Below are positions 32,729-40,576 of a DNA stretch of 64,000 nt, in pieces. The first letter of the stretch is position 1; each line of letters begins with the position of its first letter. The notes under the pieces are model-generated. The model was not told where the DNA came from and did no database searches. It saw nothing but the letters and a program-made list of their open reading frames with translations. Made by a program: the position numbers and the translations under genes. The DNA is from Campylobacter lari subsp. concheus (GTDB lineage Bacteria > Campylobacterota > Campylobacteria > Campylobacterales > Campylobacteraceae): contig NZ_CP043426.1 of NCBI RefSeq assembly GCF_008245025.1, positions 1-64,000 on the forward strand, given 5' to 3'.

Positions 32729-33819
32729 AAAAAGAAAATCCATTTTTTTTAAAAGAACAAATTATTACCTATCTTGGCAATAAAAGATCCTTGCTTGAAT
32801 TTTTAAATCAAGGCTTTAAATTTGCGCAAAATGAGCTCAAAAAAGACAAATTTAGCTTTTGTGATGTGTTTAGTGGCTCTGGTGTAGTTTCGCGTTTTGT
32901 GAGACCTTATGCAAGTTTTATTATGGCAAATGATTTAGAAGATTATTCTAAAATCATCAATGAATGCTATTTGAGTAATCAAAACGAGCAGCTTTTACAA
33001 GAATTAAAAAAATATTATGTTTTTTTAACTTCCGATTTAAAACTCAAAAAAGGCTTTATAAGTGAGCTTTATGCGCCAAATGATGATGAGTATATTCAAA
33101 AGAATGAAAGAGTTTTTTACACGCTTAAAAATGCGATGTATTTAGACTCTATGCGGGAAAAAATTTCAAGTCTGCCAAGCAATATACAAAAATACTTTAT
33201 CGCACCACTTATCTATGAAGCAAGTGTGCATGCAAACACAAGTGGGGTTTTTAAGGGCTTTTATAAAGATAAAAATGGCATTGGTAAATTTGGAGGAAAT
33301 GGGGCAAATGCACTTACTCGAATAAAAGGTGATATAACTTTAAAAATGCCTATTTTTTCAAATTTTATTTGCGAGTATGAGGTTTTTCAAAAAGATGCAA
33401 ATATTTTAGCTAAAGAGCTTGATAGCTTTGATGTGGCGTATTTAGATCCACCTTATAATCAGCATCCTTATGGATCAAATTATTTTATGTTAAATTTAAT
33501 CGCTAATTATAATAAACCAAAGGAAATTTCAAAGGTTTCTGGTATACCAAAAGACTGGAACCGCAGTGCTTTTAACAAAGAAAAAAAGGCCGAAGATACT
33601 TTATTTGATTTGATAAATGATTTAAAAGCTAAGATTGTATTGCTTTCTTATAATTGTGAAGGTTTTGTAAAAAAAGAAAATTTCACAAAAAGACTCCAAA
33701 GTCTTGGGGAATGCTTTGTACTTGAGCAAAAGTATAATGCTTTTAGAGCCAGCAGAAACCTCTCTAAACGTTCTATGCACATACAAGAACAACTTTATGT
33801 GTTAAAAAAGAAGAATTAG
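32695..33819 (+). CDS. ctsM: Orphan adenine-specific DNA methyltransferase, CtsM-like
   Basis: The 374-residue protein is a DNA N6-adenine methyltransferase with the SAM-binding motif CDVFSGSGVVSRF near residue 56 and the catalytic DPPY at about 251-254. It matches by position and motifs the C. jejuni gene next to infC whose product CtsM methylates RAATTY and marks DNA for natural transformation. No restriction gene is nearby. The only plausible start is a TTG inside the end of the fapA-like frame (34-nt overlap) with a weak ribosome binding site, so the true N-terminus is uncertain. ITYLGNKRSLL begins the conserved part. Confidence 0.8.
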   Translation: MDQYKQKRLFLKKENPFFLKEQIITYLGNKRSLLEFLNQGFKFAQNELKKDKFSFCDVFSGSGVVSRFVRPYASFIMANDLEDYSKIINECYLSNQNEQLLQELKKYYVFLTSDLKLKKGFISELYAPNDDEYIQKNERVFYTLKNAMYLDSMREKISSLPSNIQKYFIAPLIYEASVHANTSGVFKGFYKDKNGIGKFGGNGANALTRIKGDITLKMPIFSNFICEYEVFQKDANILAKELDSFDVAYLDPPYNQHPYGSNYFMLNLIANYNKPKEISKVSGIPKDWNRSAFNKEKKAEDTLFDLINDLKAKIVLLSYNCEGFVKKENFTKRLQSLGECFVLEQKYNAFRASRNLSKRSMHIQEQLYVLKKKN

Positions 33820-33895
33820 AATTTAATTTTTCTAAAGCATAGTTGTAGTAAAATGATAGCTTTCTTTTATGAAAAAATTGATCCAAAGGATACAC

Positions 33896-34087
33896 ATGCC
33901 AAAAATGAAAAGCGTTAAAAGTGCTGTTAAACGCTTCAAAGTAGGTAAAAATAAAATCAAAAGAGGTGCTGCTTATAGAAGCCACATTTTGACTAAAAAA
34001 CCTGCTAAAAGAATGCGTGATCTTCGCACTTCTAAGTATGTTCACTCAACCAATGTTAAAGCGGTTGAAAAAATGTTAGGAATTTAA
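33896..34087 (+). CDS. rpmI: 50S ribosomal protein L35
   Basis: L35 is a small, very basic 50S protein of 63 residues here. The start is the ATG of [14 protein letters not shown], 5 nt from AAAGGA, and not the upstream in-frame ATG that lacks a site. The segment [21 protein letters not shown] is diagnostic. It normally follows infC, but here infC lies 3.7 kb upstream. rplT follows after a 98-nt leader with possible hairpins. Confidence 0.97.
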   Translation: MPKMKSVKSAVKRFKVGKNKIKRGAAYRSHILTKKPAKRMRDLRTSKYVHSTNVKAVEKMLGI

Positions 34088-34185
34088 GCTCGCTTAAATT
34101 TAGTTTTTGACAAAAGTCATTTAAACTCCCCTTATTTTAAAGGGCAAGATTCGTTTAACGAACGCCAATTTGTGAAAGGATAAAT
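34088..34185 (+). promoter_or_regulatory. rpmI-rplT intercistronic leader with hairpins
   Basis: This 98-nt spacer is longer than most gaps in the operon. It contains CCCTT...AAGGG and TTCGTT-T-AACGAA inverted repeats just before the rplT ribosome binding site (AAAGGA). In other bacteria L20 represses this operon by binding structured mRNA here; that role is inferred, not shown. Confidence 0.35.
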
Positions 34186-34539
34186 ATGGCAAGAGTAAAA
34201 ACTGGTGTTGTAAGACGCCGCAGACATAAAAAAGTTTTAAAACTTGCGCGTGGTTTTTATAGTGGTCGCCGCAAACACTTTAGAAAAGCTAAAGAACAAT
34301 TAGAAAGAAGTTTGGTTTATGCGTATCGTGATAGACGTCGCAAAAAACGTGATTTCCGTCGTCTTTGGATAGTACGTATCAATGCAGCTTGTAGACTAAA
34401 TGATATTAGTTATTCAAGATTTATAAATGGTCTTAAAAAAGCAGGTATTGAGCTTGATAGAAAAATCTTAGCTGATTTAGCGATGAATGATGCAGCTGCT
34501 TTTGCTAAAATCGCAGATGCTGCTAAAAAAGCACTTTAA
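34186..34539 (+). CDS. rplT: 50S ribosomal protein L20
   Basis: L20 is an early 23S rRNA-binding assembly protein and, in several bacteria, the autogenous repressor of its operon. The 117-residue protein begins [19 protein letters not shown] and contains [21 protein letters not shown], both diagnostic. A terminator hairpin begins 8 nt after its stop. The downstream DNA ligase gene starts inside its last codons in another frame. Confidence 0.98.
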   Translation: MARVKTGVVRRRRHKKVLKLARGFYSGRRKHFRKAKEQLERSLVYAYRDRRRKKRDFRRLWIVRINAACRLNDISYSRFINGLKKAGIELDRKILADLAMNDAAAFAKIADAAKKAL

Positions 34540-35425
34540 TCTTACTACAAGGCTTTTTATAAGCCTTGTTTTTCTCTTTACTCTCTTTTTAAATCCTCTT
34601 TTTGCTAAAGATATTTTACTTTTTAAAGTTTATGATGAAAAAGCATTTAAAGATGTAAATTTAAGCCATTATCTCATGAGTGAAAAGCTCGATGGCGTAA
34701 GAGGGCTTTGGAGTGGCAAGTCTATGCAAACAAGAGCGGGAAATGCTATAAAACTTCCTTTATTTTTCACAAAAAACTTTCCTAAATTTGAGCTAGATGG
34801 AGAACTTTGGATAAAAAGAGCTTCTTTTGAAGAAATTTCATCTTTAATACGCCAAGAAAATCCTGATGAAAAACTTTGGCAAAAAGTAAGTTACAATGTC
34901 TTTGATGTGCCAAATGCTTGTGAGGAATTTAAACTTAATCCTTGTACCTTAGAAGCAAGATTAGAAGTTTTAAAAAAGTATTTAGCTAAAAATCCAAATG
35001 ATTTTATAAAAATCATACCACAAACTCATATTAAAGATAAAAATCATTTAGAACAGTTTTACCAAGATATCATTTCGCATAAAGGTGAGGGTGTGATCAT
35101 AAGATTAAACAACGCGCCTTATGAAAAGAAAAGATCAAACAATGCTTACAAACTAAAACCTTTTGATGATACAGAATGTGTTGTAAAAAAACATTTTGAA
35201 GGCAAAGGAAAATTTGAAGGTAAAATGGGATCTTTACTTTGTGAAGCAGTGATTGAGGATAAAAAAGTGAGTTTTAAAATAGGTTCAGGTTTTAAAGAAA
35301 GCGATCGTTTAAACCCTCCTCCAGTTGGTGCTATCATCACTTTTAAATACAATGGCTTAACCAAAAATGGCAAGCCAAAATTTGCTAGTTTTTTAAGAGT
35401 GCGTGAAAATAGCATTTTAAGATAA
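34517..35425 (+). CDS. Exported ATP-dependent DNA ligase (LigE-type)
   Basis: The protein has a nucleotidyltransferase core with the adenylated lysine in SEKLDGVRG (Lys57) and later ligase motifs ([23 protein letters not shown]), plus a C-terminal OB-like domain. The N-terminus MLLKKHFN... followed by a hydrophobic stretch to PLFA/KD is a clear signal peptide, so the enzyme is probably periplasmic, as in the Lig E group of competent Gram-negatives. I start at the ATG at 34517, which overlaps rplT by 23 nt. The rplT terminator hairpin lies inside the signal-peptide codons. The length is 302 residues. Roles in sealing incoming or extracellular DNA are proposals for the family. Confidence 0.87.
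   Translation: MLLKKHFNLTTRLFISLVFLFTLFLNPLFAKDILLFKVYDEKAFKDVNLSHYLMSEKLDGVRGLWSGKSMQTRAGNAIKLPLFFTKNFPKFELDGELWIKRASFEEISSLIRQENPDEKLWQKVSYNVFDVPNACEEFKLNPCTLEARLEVLKKYLAKNPNDFIKIIPQTHIKDKNHLEQFYQDIISHKGEGVIIRLNNAPYEKKRSNNAYKLKPFDDTECVVKKHFEGKGKFEGKMGSLLCEAVIEDKKVSFKIGSGFKESDRLNPPPVGAIITFKYNGLTKNGKPKFASFLRVRENSILR
34547..34573 (+). terminator. Intrinsic terminator after rplT, inside the ligase signal-peptide codons
   Basis: ACAAGGCTT (34547-34555) pairs perfectly over 9 bp with AAGCCTTGT (34561-34569) across a 5-nt loop and is followed by TTTTT. It lies 30 nt into the ligase reading frame, so ligase expression needs read-through or ribosome-masked RNA. Confidence 0.8.
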
Positions 35426-35434
35426 AAATAAATT

Positions 35435-36244
35435 TTAACTTTTCTTTAAAAAAGCGCTAAAGCAAAGGTAAAGCACAAAACCCATGCAAGCACTAGCTAT
35501 GATACAAGCTCCACTTGCAAGATTATAATAAAAACTTACAAAAAGCCCTATCATGCAAAAACTTATGCTCAAAAGCGTAGAGATGATCATCATTTGCCCA
35601 AGCTTTTTAGAAAAGCTCTCAGCGATAAATGCAGGTATGCTAAGCAAGGCTATTACTAGCACAAGTCCTACTATCTTGATGCTGATCACGATACAAAAAG
35701 CCATCATTGCGATTAAAAGATAATGAAAAAGATTGGTTTTAACCCCTCTTAAACTCGCAAATTCTTTATCAAAGCTTAGAATTTCAAATTGACGATAAAA
35801 AAGCGATACTAAAATGATAAAAATCACATCAATCACTGCAAATAAAACTATATCTTGCGTAGGTACAGACAAAATACTACCAAATAAATACCCCATTAAA
35901 TCATTATTATACCCAGGGGTTAGGTCTATGAGTATGATACCAACAGCCATTCCAAAAGCCCATATAACCCCGACTATATTATCGCTTCTAAAAGGATATT
36001 TTTGTACTAAAAACGCTACAAGCAAGGCTAAAAAAAGAGTAAACAAACTTGTGCTAACAAGTACTGGCAAACCAAAATAAAATGCTATACCTATGCCCCC
36101 AAAAGCCCCGTGCGTAATGCCTCCTGCCATAGAGCTTAAGCGGTTGATCATGATCAAGGTCCCCATAATCCCACAAGCAATACTAGTTAAAAATGCAGCC
36201 AAAAAAGCATTTTGTGTAAAAGAGCTAGATAAAAGTTCAAGCAT
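35435..36244 (-). CDS. znuB: Zinc ABC transporter permease ZnuB
   Basis: ZnuB is the membrane channel of the ZnuABC high-affinity zinc importer. About 269 residues form 8 or so hydrophobic helices of the ABC-3 permease family, with GGITHGAFGGIGIAFY near residue 36, a conserved stretch. I start at MLELLSS (36244), which has AAGGAA upstream and overlaps the znuC stop by 8 nt; an upstream in-frame ATG would overlap znuC far more. It is the last gene of the leftward znu operon. Confidence 0.93.
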   Translation of the reverse strand: MLELLSSSFTQNAFLAAFLTSIACGIMGTLIMINRLSSMAGGITHGAFGGIGIAFYFGLPVLVSTSLFTLFLALLVAFLVQKYPFRSDNIVGVIWAFGMAVGIILIDLTPGYNNDLMGYLFGSILSVPTQDIVLFAVIDVIFIILVSLFYRQFEILSFDKEFASLRGVKTNLFHYLLIAMMAFCIVISIKIVGLVLVIALLSIPAFIAESFSKKLGQMMIISTLLSISFCMIGLFVSFYYNLASGACIIASACMGFVLYLCFSAFLKKS

Positions 36245-36986
36245 GGTTTTTTCCTTCACAGCAACACTGCTCCAGGCTAAGCTCCACATCACAAAAATGC
36301 GTGTGATTTTGGCTTAAATGTGCTAGTAAATGCGCTTTTTTTTCAGGGGTGTTTTCATGCAAGAATAATTCTTTGTTTAAATATGCGATTTTATTTGCAT
36401 AAGCTAAGCTCACATTTAAATCATGGCATATTACTATCACGCCAACACCATTTTCGTGTAATTTTTTCAAAAGTTCAAAAATCTGCACCGAGCCTTTAGT
36501 ATCTATACTTGCAGTAGGCTCATCAAGGATTAAAAGCTTGCATTCACTTGCTAGGGCTCTTGCGATGTAAACTCTTTGTCTTTGACCTCCGCTTAATTCG
36601 TTGATTTTTTTATCCCAAAAATTTCTCATACCTACTTTTTCTAAGGCTAGTAAAGCTTGCTCTTGATCTTTTTTGGTATAAAAACCAAAGAATTTTTTAT
36701 CCACCCTTCCCATCATCACCACTTCTAGCACGCGCACTGGAAAGTTTGGATTAGCTAAAGTATTTTGTGGGACATAACCTATATCTTTTAAACTCAAGTT
36801 TTCAAAGTTTATATTTTTATGACTATTTAGTAAGCCTAGTATGAGTTTTAAAAGTGTAGATTTGCCCCCGCCATTTGGCCCTACTATGGCTAAAAAGTCT
36901 TTACTTTCATAGTTTAGGTTGATATTTTTTAAAACCTCATCTTGATTATATGAAAAGTTTAAATTTTTAATATTGATTTTTATCAT
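36237..36986 (-). CDS. znuC: Zinc ABC transporter ATPase ZnuC
   Basis: ZnuC powers zinc import. The 249-residue ABC ATPase has Walker A GPNGGGKST near residue 36, the signature LSGGQRQRVYIARAL near residue 133, and Walker B LLILDEPTAS near residue 156. The C-terminus is rich in cysteine and histidine (HLSQNHTHFCDVELSLEQCCC), which may bind zinc. It overlaps the end of znuA by 4 nt and the start of znuB, so the three are coupled. Confidence 0.94.
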   Translation of the reverse strand: MIKINIKNLNFSYNQDEVLKNINLNYESKDFLAIVGPNGGGKSTLLKLILGLLNSHKNINFENLSLKDIGYVPQNTLANPNFPVRVLEVVMMGRVDKKFFGFYTKKDQEQALLALEKVGMRNFWDKKINELSGGQRQRVYIARALASECKLLILDEPTASIDTKGSVQIFELLKKLHENGVGVIVICHDLNVSLAYANKIAYLNKELFLHENTPEKKAHLLAHLSQNHTHFCDVELSLEQCCCEGKNHA

Positions 36987-37816
36987 TGTAAAACGCTTGC
37001 TATATTTTTTGCATCTTTTAAAAGCTCATTTTTATAATCATTTGGCAAATGATCAAGTTCTATGATTTTAAGATTATAATTACTCGCCATAGCTTTAATA
37101 GTATTGTTATTAGCTCCCTTTGGTACAAAAATAGCTTTTATTTGCTCTTTTTGTATGAGTTTTGAAAGCTTGGCTAAGTCTTTTGGTTTAGGTTCTTTTC
37201 CTTCTATTTCTACAGGAATTTGGCTTAGATGATATCTTTTTGCAAAATACCCCCAAGATGGATGATAGACTAAAAAGTGCTTGTTTTTTACATTTTTAAA
37301 TAAATCTTGTATTTGTAAATTTAATGCATCCATTTCTTTTAAGAAATTTTCTAAATTTTGCTCATAAAATGCTTTATTTTGTGGGTATTGTTCTATAAGT
37401 GCTAGAGTGATATTTTTAGCATGAGTTTTTGCTAAAAGCGGATCAAGCCATGTGTGAGGGTCATCTCCATGATGATGTCCTTCATGCGCATGCTCTTGCA
37501 AAGGTAAAAAATCAATACCATTTTGAGTAGAGATGATTTTGGTATTTTTAAGATTATCTTTAAGTTTTAAAATCCAAATTTTTTCAAATTCTAAATTGGC
37601 TGTGAAGTAAATATCACTTTTTTCAAGTTTCAAAATACCACTTGGTTTAAATTCAAAATTGTGTTCATCTGCATTCGGTGGTATGAGTGTATTTACAACA
37701 ACACTATCTTGCGCTATTTTTTCTACAAAAAAAGCTTGTGGCGGGATACTCACGCTTATAATAGGTTTAGCGTAGGTAAAAACACTTAAAAAGCATAGCA
37801 AAATAAATCGTATCAT
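36983..37816 (-). CDS. znuA: Zinc-binding periplasmic protein ZnuA
   Basis: ZnuA captures zinc in the periplasm and passes it to ZnuBC. A signal peptide of about 16 residues ends TYA before KPIISVSIPPQ. Metal-ligand histidines appear in ADEHNFEFKPSG and YHPSWGYFAKRY, and a short His-rich loop HAHEGHHHGDDPH is near residue 116, as in other ZnuA proteins. I start at MIRFILL, 6 nt from AAGGA, because the upstream ATG lacks a site. The operon is divergent from a Fur-family regulator across a gap of palindromes. Confidence 0.94.
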   Translation of the reverse strand: MIRFILLCFLSVFTYAKPIISVSIPPQAFFVEKIAQDSVVVNTLIPPNADEHNFEFKPSGILKLEKSDIYFTANLEFEKIWILKLKDNLKNTKIISTQNGIDFLPLQEHAHEGHHHGDDPHTWLDPLLAKTHAKNITLALIEQYPQNKAFYEQNLENFLKEMDALNLQIQDLFKNVKNKHFLVYHPSWGYFAKRYHLSQIPVEIEGKEPKPKDLAKLSKLIQKEQIKAIFVPKGANNNTIKAMASNYNLKIIELDHLPNDYKNELLKDAKNIASVLQ

Positions 37817-37852
37817 TGTGTTTCCTTTTTTTTGAAATGGCATTATACATAA

Positions 37853-37889
37853 TGCAACTTAGTTGCAACTTAAGTATAAAGTTGCAACT
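37853..37889. promoter_or_regulatory. Candidate zinc-regulator operator between znuA and the Fur-family gene
   Basis: Two perfect copies of the palindrome AGTTGCAACT lie at 37861-37870 and 37880-37889, and a half copy TGCAACT lies at 37853-37859. They fill the 117-nt gap between the divergent znu operon and the regulator gene. Tandem palindromes beside a Fur-family gene and its likely target strongly suggest an operator controlling both directions; the binding protein is inferred. Confidence 0.65.
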
Positions 37890-37933
37890 ATAAAACTTTT
37901 TTGTGTTAAAATACCTTTTTTAAAGGTAAAAAT

Positions 37934-38284
37934 ATGGATGTACTAGAATTATTAAAAAAACATGATATAGCTATGACGACTTTGCGTGTAGAGATATTGC
38001 AAATTTTATCTCTTGCCAAAACCCCATTAAGCTATGATCAATTTAACATTAAAGCGAATAAAACTAGTTTTTATAGAAATATGGAGCTTTTTGAAAAAAA
38101 AGGCATTGTAAATAAAAGCGAGTTAAATCGCAAAAGCTTTTATGAGTTGGCAGATCATGCTAAAGCATACTTTGTGTGTGATGTTTGTCATGTTATTAGT
38201 GATATAAAAATGCCAAAAATAAAGGGTGTGATAAAGAGTGTGGTTGTAAAAGGTATATGTGAAAAATGTGAGGATGCGCAATGA
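37934..38284 (+). CDS. Short Fur-family regulator, probable Zur
   Basis: The 116-residue protein has the Fur-type winged helix (RVEILQILSLAKTPLSYDQF, then KTSFYRNMELFEKKGIV as the recognition region) and two CxxC pairs, CDVC near residue 77 and CEKC near residue 111, forming a structural zinc site. It is shorter than Fur (about 150) and the dimerisation domain is reduced. Being divergent from znuABC with shared palindromes, it most likely senses zinc. Fur-like or PerR-like roles are less likely given context. The stop overlaps the next gene by 4 nt. Confidence 0.8.
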   Translation: MDVLELLKKHDIAMTTLRVEILQILSLAKTPLSYDQFNIKANKTSFYRNMELFEKKGIVNKSELNRKSFYELADHAKAYFVCDVCHVISDIKMPKIKGVIKSVVVKGICEKCEDAQ

Positions 38285-38979
38285 ATTTATGGAATAAAAA
38301 AGCAAAAAGCTATGCAAGGTATAATCCTAATTTAAACGAAATTCAAAAAGCTACTTTTGCAAAACTTGGATCCTTACAAGGTAAAAGTGTGGTAGATATA
38401 GGCTGTGGGAGCGGTGTTTGGACTTTGCATTTAGCACAAAAAGCAAAAAGTGTTTTGGGTGTAGATAGCTCTAGCGCTATGCTTGAAATTTTACAAGAAG
38501 ATGCAAAAACTCATGCCATATCAAATATAAAAACTTTAAATTTAGACTTTGAAAATTTTTATAAAAACAATAATATAAAATTTGACTTAGCCTTTTTGAG
38601 TATGTCTCCTGCTTTACAAAATGAAAAAGACTATAAAGCTTTTTTAAACTTAGCTTCTAAAAAAGTGTATTTAGGCTGGGCAAGTAGGCGTAAAAGTAGC
38701 TTTTTAGATCCTATATTTGAGCATTTTAACACGCATTTTAAAGGCTTTTACGAAGAGGACTTGCAAGGTTTTTTAAATGCACAAAATATCCCTTATGAGG
38801 TTGAAATTTTTAACGAAACTAGAGTGGTAAAAAGAGATAAAGATAGTGCTATGGAAAATGCTTTATGGCATTTGAGTATGAATGGCCTTAATGTAAACAA
38901 ACAAGAGTTAGAAAGCTTTGTAAAAGATGAGATAGAAGAGATTATAGAGGCTAAGATAAAACTTTTGGTTATTGATTAA
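38281..38979 (+). CDS. Class I SAM-dependent methyltransferase, substrate unknown
   Basis: The 232-residue protein has the SAM-binding motif VVDIGCGSGVWTLHLA at about 36-51, followed by LGVDSSSAML and a DLAFLSMSPAL catalytic-face region. It resembles small-molecule methyltransferases of the UbiE/COQ5-like fold. Its ATG overlaps the Fur-family stop (ATGA), so the two are coupled, which hints at a link to metal homeostasis. Substrate is unknown. It converges on pyrC with a shared hairpin. Confidence 0.82.
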   Translation: MNLWNKKAKSYARYNPNLNEIQKATFAKLGSLQGKSVVDIGCGSGVWTLHLAQKAKSVLGVDSSSAMLEILQEDAKTHAISNIKTLNLDFENFYKNNNIKFDLAFLSMSPALQNEKDYKAFLNLASKKVYLGWASRRKSSFLDPIFEHFNTHFKGFYEEDLQGFLNAQNIPYEVEIFNETRVVKRDKDSAMENALWHLSMNGLNVNKQELESFVKDEIEEIIEAKIKLLVID

Positions 38980-39009
38980 ATTTCAAGACTAAATAATCTT
39001 GAAATTTAA
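38976..39009. terminator. Bidirectional terminator between the methyltransferase and pyrC
   Basis: TTAAATTTCAAGA (38976-38988) pairs over 13 bp with TCTTGAAATTTAA (38997-39009) around an 8-nt loop. The stem contains the methyltransferase stop and the last pyrC codons. Confidence 0.75.
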
Positions 39010-39981
39010 AGTTTTTCCTGCCATAAATGGTACCACATCGCCGTATTTTTGCGGTACTTGCCATTCTTGTTTTTCTAAAGCGATGATTTTATCTTTTTCA
39101 AATTCAAGATTATGGATTTTACAAGCATTATCTGAAATAAATTTTTGCAAATTTGCTTCATTTGAATGTTTTTCAAAAAGTTCAGCTAATACAGGTAAAA
39201 TCACCGGTGCGCTAAATACCCCAGCTGCGCAACCACAGCATTCTTTAGTGTGTAATGGATGAGGTGCGCTATCGCTTCCAAACATAGCTTTTTCATAACC
39301 ACTAAAGGCAAGCTCACATAAAGCGTCTTTGTCTTCATAGCGTTTTGCAATAGGTTTGCAAAACAAATGCGGATCCATCTTACCACCCACTACATCATCA
39401 AGTGTTATCATTAAATGGTGTAAAGTGATAGTTGCGTATAAATTTTCATAATCTTTTAGCAAATCACACAAAACCTTAGTGGTAATATGCTCCATTATAA
39501 TTTTTAATTTTGGAAAGTTTTTAGCTAATTTTTCATAGATTTTAGCAAAATTTGCTTCTCTATCCATTACAAAATCATTTGTTTCGCCATGCACAAGTAA
39601 AGGCAGGTTTAGCTCACTCATAGCATTTAGTGTAGGTTTTAACTTTTCTATATCAAAGCTCGAAATTCCATTATCTGAGTTGGTAGTGATACCTGCAGGA
39701 TAAAGCTTGATAGCAAAAAGCTCATCTTTAGCTTTTTCTAAAAATTTCTCATCGTAATCTTTAAAAAATAAAGTCATTAAAGGCGTAAAATCTTCATTTT
39801 TACATGCTTTTAAAATGCGTTCTTTATAAGCTTTTAATGCGTTTGTTTCGGTAAGCGGGGTGATTAAATTTGGCATGATAACCCCTGCTTTAAAGTCTTT
39901 TGCGCTAAATGGGGCTACAAGTTCAAGCATGCTTTCATCGCGTAAATGTAGATGCATATCCAAAGGGTTTTTAAATGTCAT
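38989..39981 (-). CDS. pyrC: Dihydroorotase
   Basis: PyrC closes N-carbamoyl-aspartate to dihydroorotate in pyrimidine synthesis. The 330-residue protein has the zinc-binding MHLHLRD near residue 9, a middle region with LLVHGET and IIMEHITT supplying the other metal-binding histidines, and the catalytic aspartate in MFGSDSAPHP near residue 242. An AGGAGA site lies before the ATG, 8 nt after the upstream HTH gene, so it is the last gene of the leftward eptC-dgkA-HTH-pyrC operon. Confidence 0.97.
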   Translation of the reverse strand: MTFKNPLDMHLHLRDESMLELVAPFSAKDFKAGVIMPNLITPLTETNALKAYKERILKACKNEDFTPLMTLFFKDYDEKFLEKAKDELFAIKLYPAGITTNSDNGISSFDIEKLKPTLNAMSELNLPLLVHGETNDFVMDREANFAKIYEKLAKNFPKLKIIMEHITTKVLCDLLKDYENLYATITLHHLMITLDDVVGGKMDPHLFCKPIAKRYEDKDALCELAFSGYEKAMFGSDSAPHPLHTKECCGCAAGVFSAPVILPVLAELFEKHSNEANLQKFISDNACKIHNLEFEKDKIIALEKQEWQVPQKYGDVVPFMAGKTLNFKII

Positions 39982-39989
39982 TTTATCTC

Positions 39990-40220
39990 CTATTTGAGTT
40001 TATATAAGCCGTTTTTGAGCTTTTCAAGCAAAGCTTTTTCTTCTAAAAATTTAAAAGTAGAAATGATGGTTGGTTTACTGATGTTTAATTTTTTAGAAAG
40101 CTCTTCTATGTTTGCAAAGACAAAGCCATCTTCATTAGCATGAAGGGCTAAAAATTCTAAAATTTCAAAGCGTTTTTTACCAAAGATTTTTATACATAGT
40201 GTTTTTACTTTATCATCCAT
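39990..40220 (-). CDS. Small winged-helix DNA-binding protein
   Basis: The 76-residue protein is a single winged helix-turn-helix: KKRFEILEFLALHANEDGFVFANIEELSKKLNISKPTIISTFKFLEEKALLEKL matches the MarR/RepL-like pattern with the recognition helix near residues 47-58. There is no effector domain. It overlaps the dgkA end by 16 nt, and the same gene order pyrC-HTH-dgkA-eptC is familiar from C. jejuni. It may regulate the envelope-modifying genes beside it, but this is unproven. Confidence 0.78.
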   Translation of the reverse strand: MDDKVKTLCIKIFGKKRFEILEFLALHANEDGFVFANIEELSKKLNISKPTIISTFKFLEEKALLEKLKNGLYKLK

Positions 40221-40576
40221 TCTCTAACCAAATCAAAAAGAATAAAACTCCAAGTAATTATAGCTAAAACCACACTAAAAAACACCCCAGCACTCGCACA
40301 ATCTTTTGCCTTTTTAGCTAAGATGTGAAATTCGCTCGTGCAAAGATCCACACAAGCTTCTATGGCAGAATTTAGTGCTTCTACGATCAAAATTAGTACC
40401 AAAACAAATACAAGCACAAAATGCTCTAAAAAACTCACAGGTAAAAATAAGCTTGCAAAAATCAAAGGTAAAATAATGGCAAATTCTATCCTAAAAGCCA
40501 TTTCATCTTGGAGTAAAAATTTAATTCCGCTAAAGGCATAGCTTGCATTTTTAAATAAAGAATATTTTGGCTTCAT
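40205..40576 (-). CDS. dgkA: Diacylglycerol kinase
   Basis: DgkA phosphorylates diacylglycerol to phosphatidic acid at the inner membrane, recycling the lipid left when phosphoethanolamine is transferred from phospholipid. The 123-residue protein has three hydrophobic helices with the active-site motif EALNSAIEACVDL near residue 67 and AKKAKDCASAGV near residue 87. It directly follows eptC with a 1-nt overlap, a logical pairing because EptC releases diacylglycerol. Confidence 0.95.
   Translation of the reverse strand: MKPKYSLFKNASYAFSGIKFLLQDEMAFRIEFAIILPLIFASLFLPVSFLEHFVLVFVLVLILIVEALNSAIEACVDLCTSEFHILAKKAKDCASAGVFFSVVLAIITWSFILFDLVREWMIK

Noticed and set aside
37934-38284. Fur or PerR rather than Zur
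   Set aside because: The short length and, above all, the divergent znuABC with shared palindromes favour a zinc regulator; this rests on context, not on a diagnostic residue.
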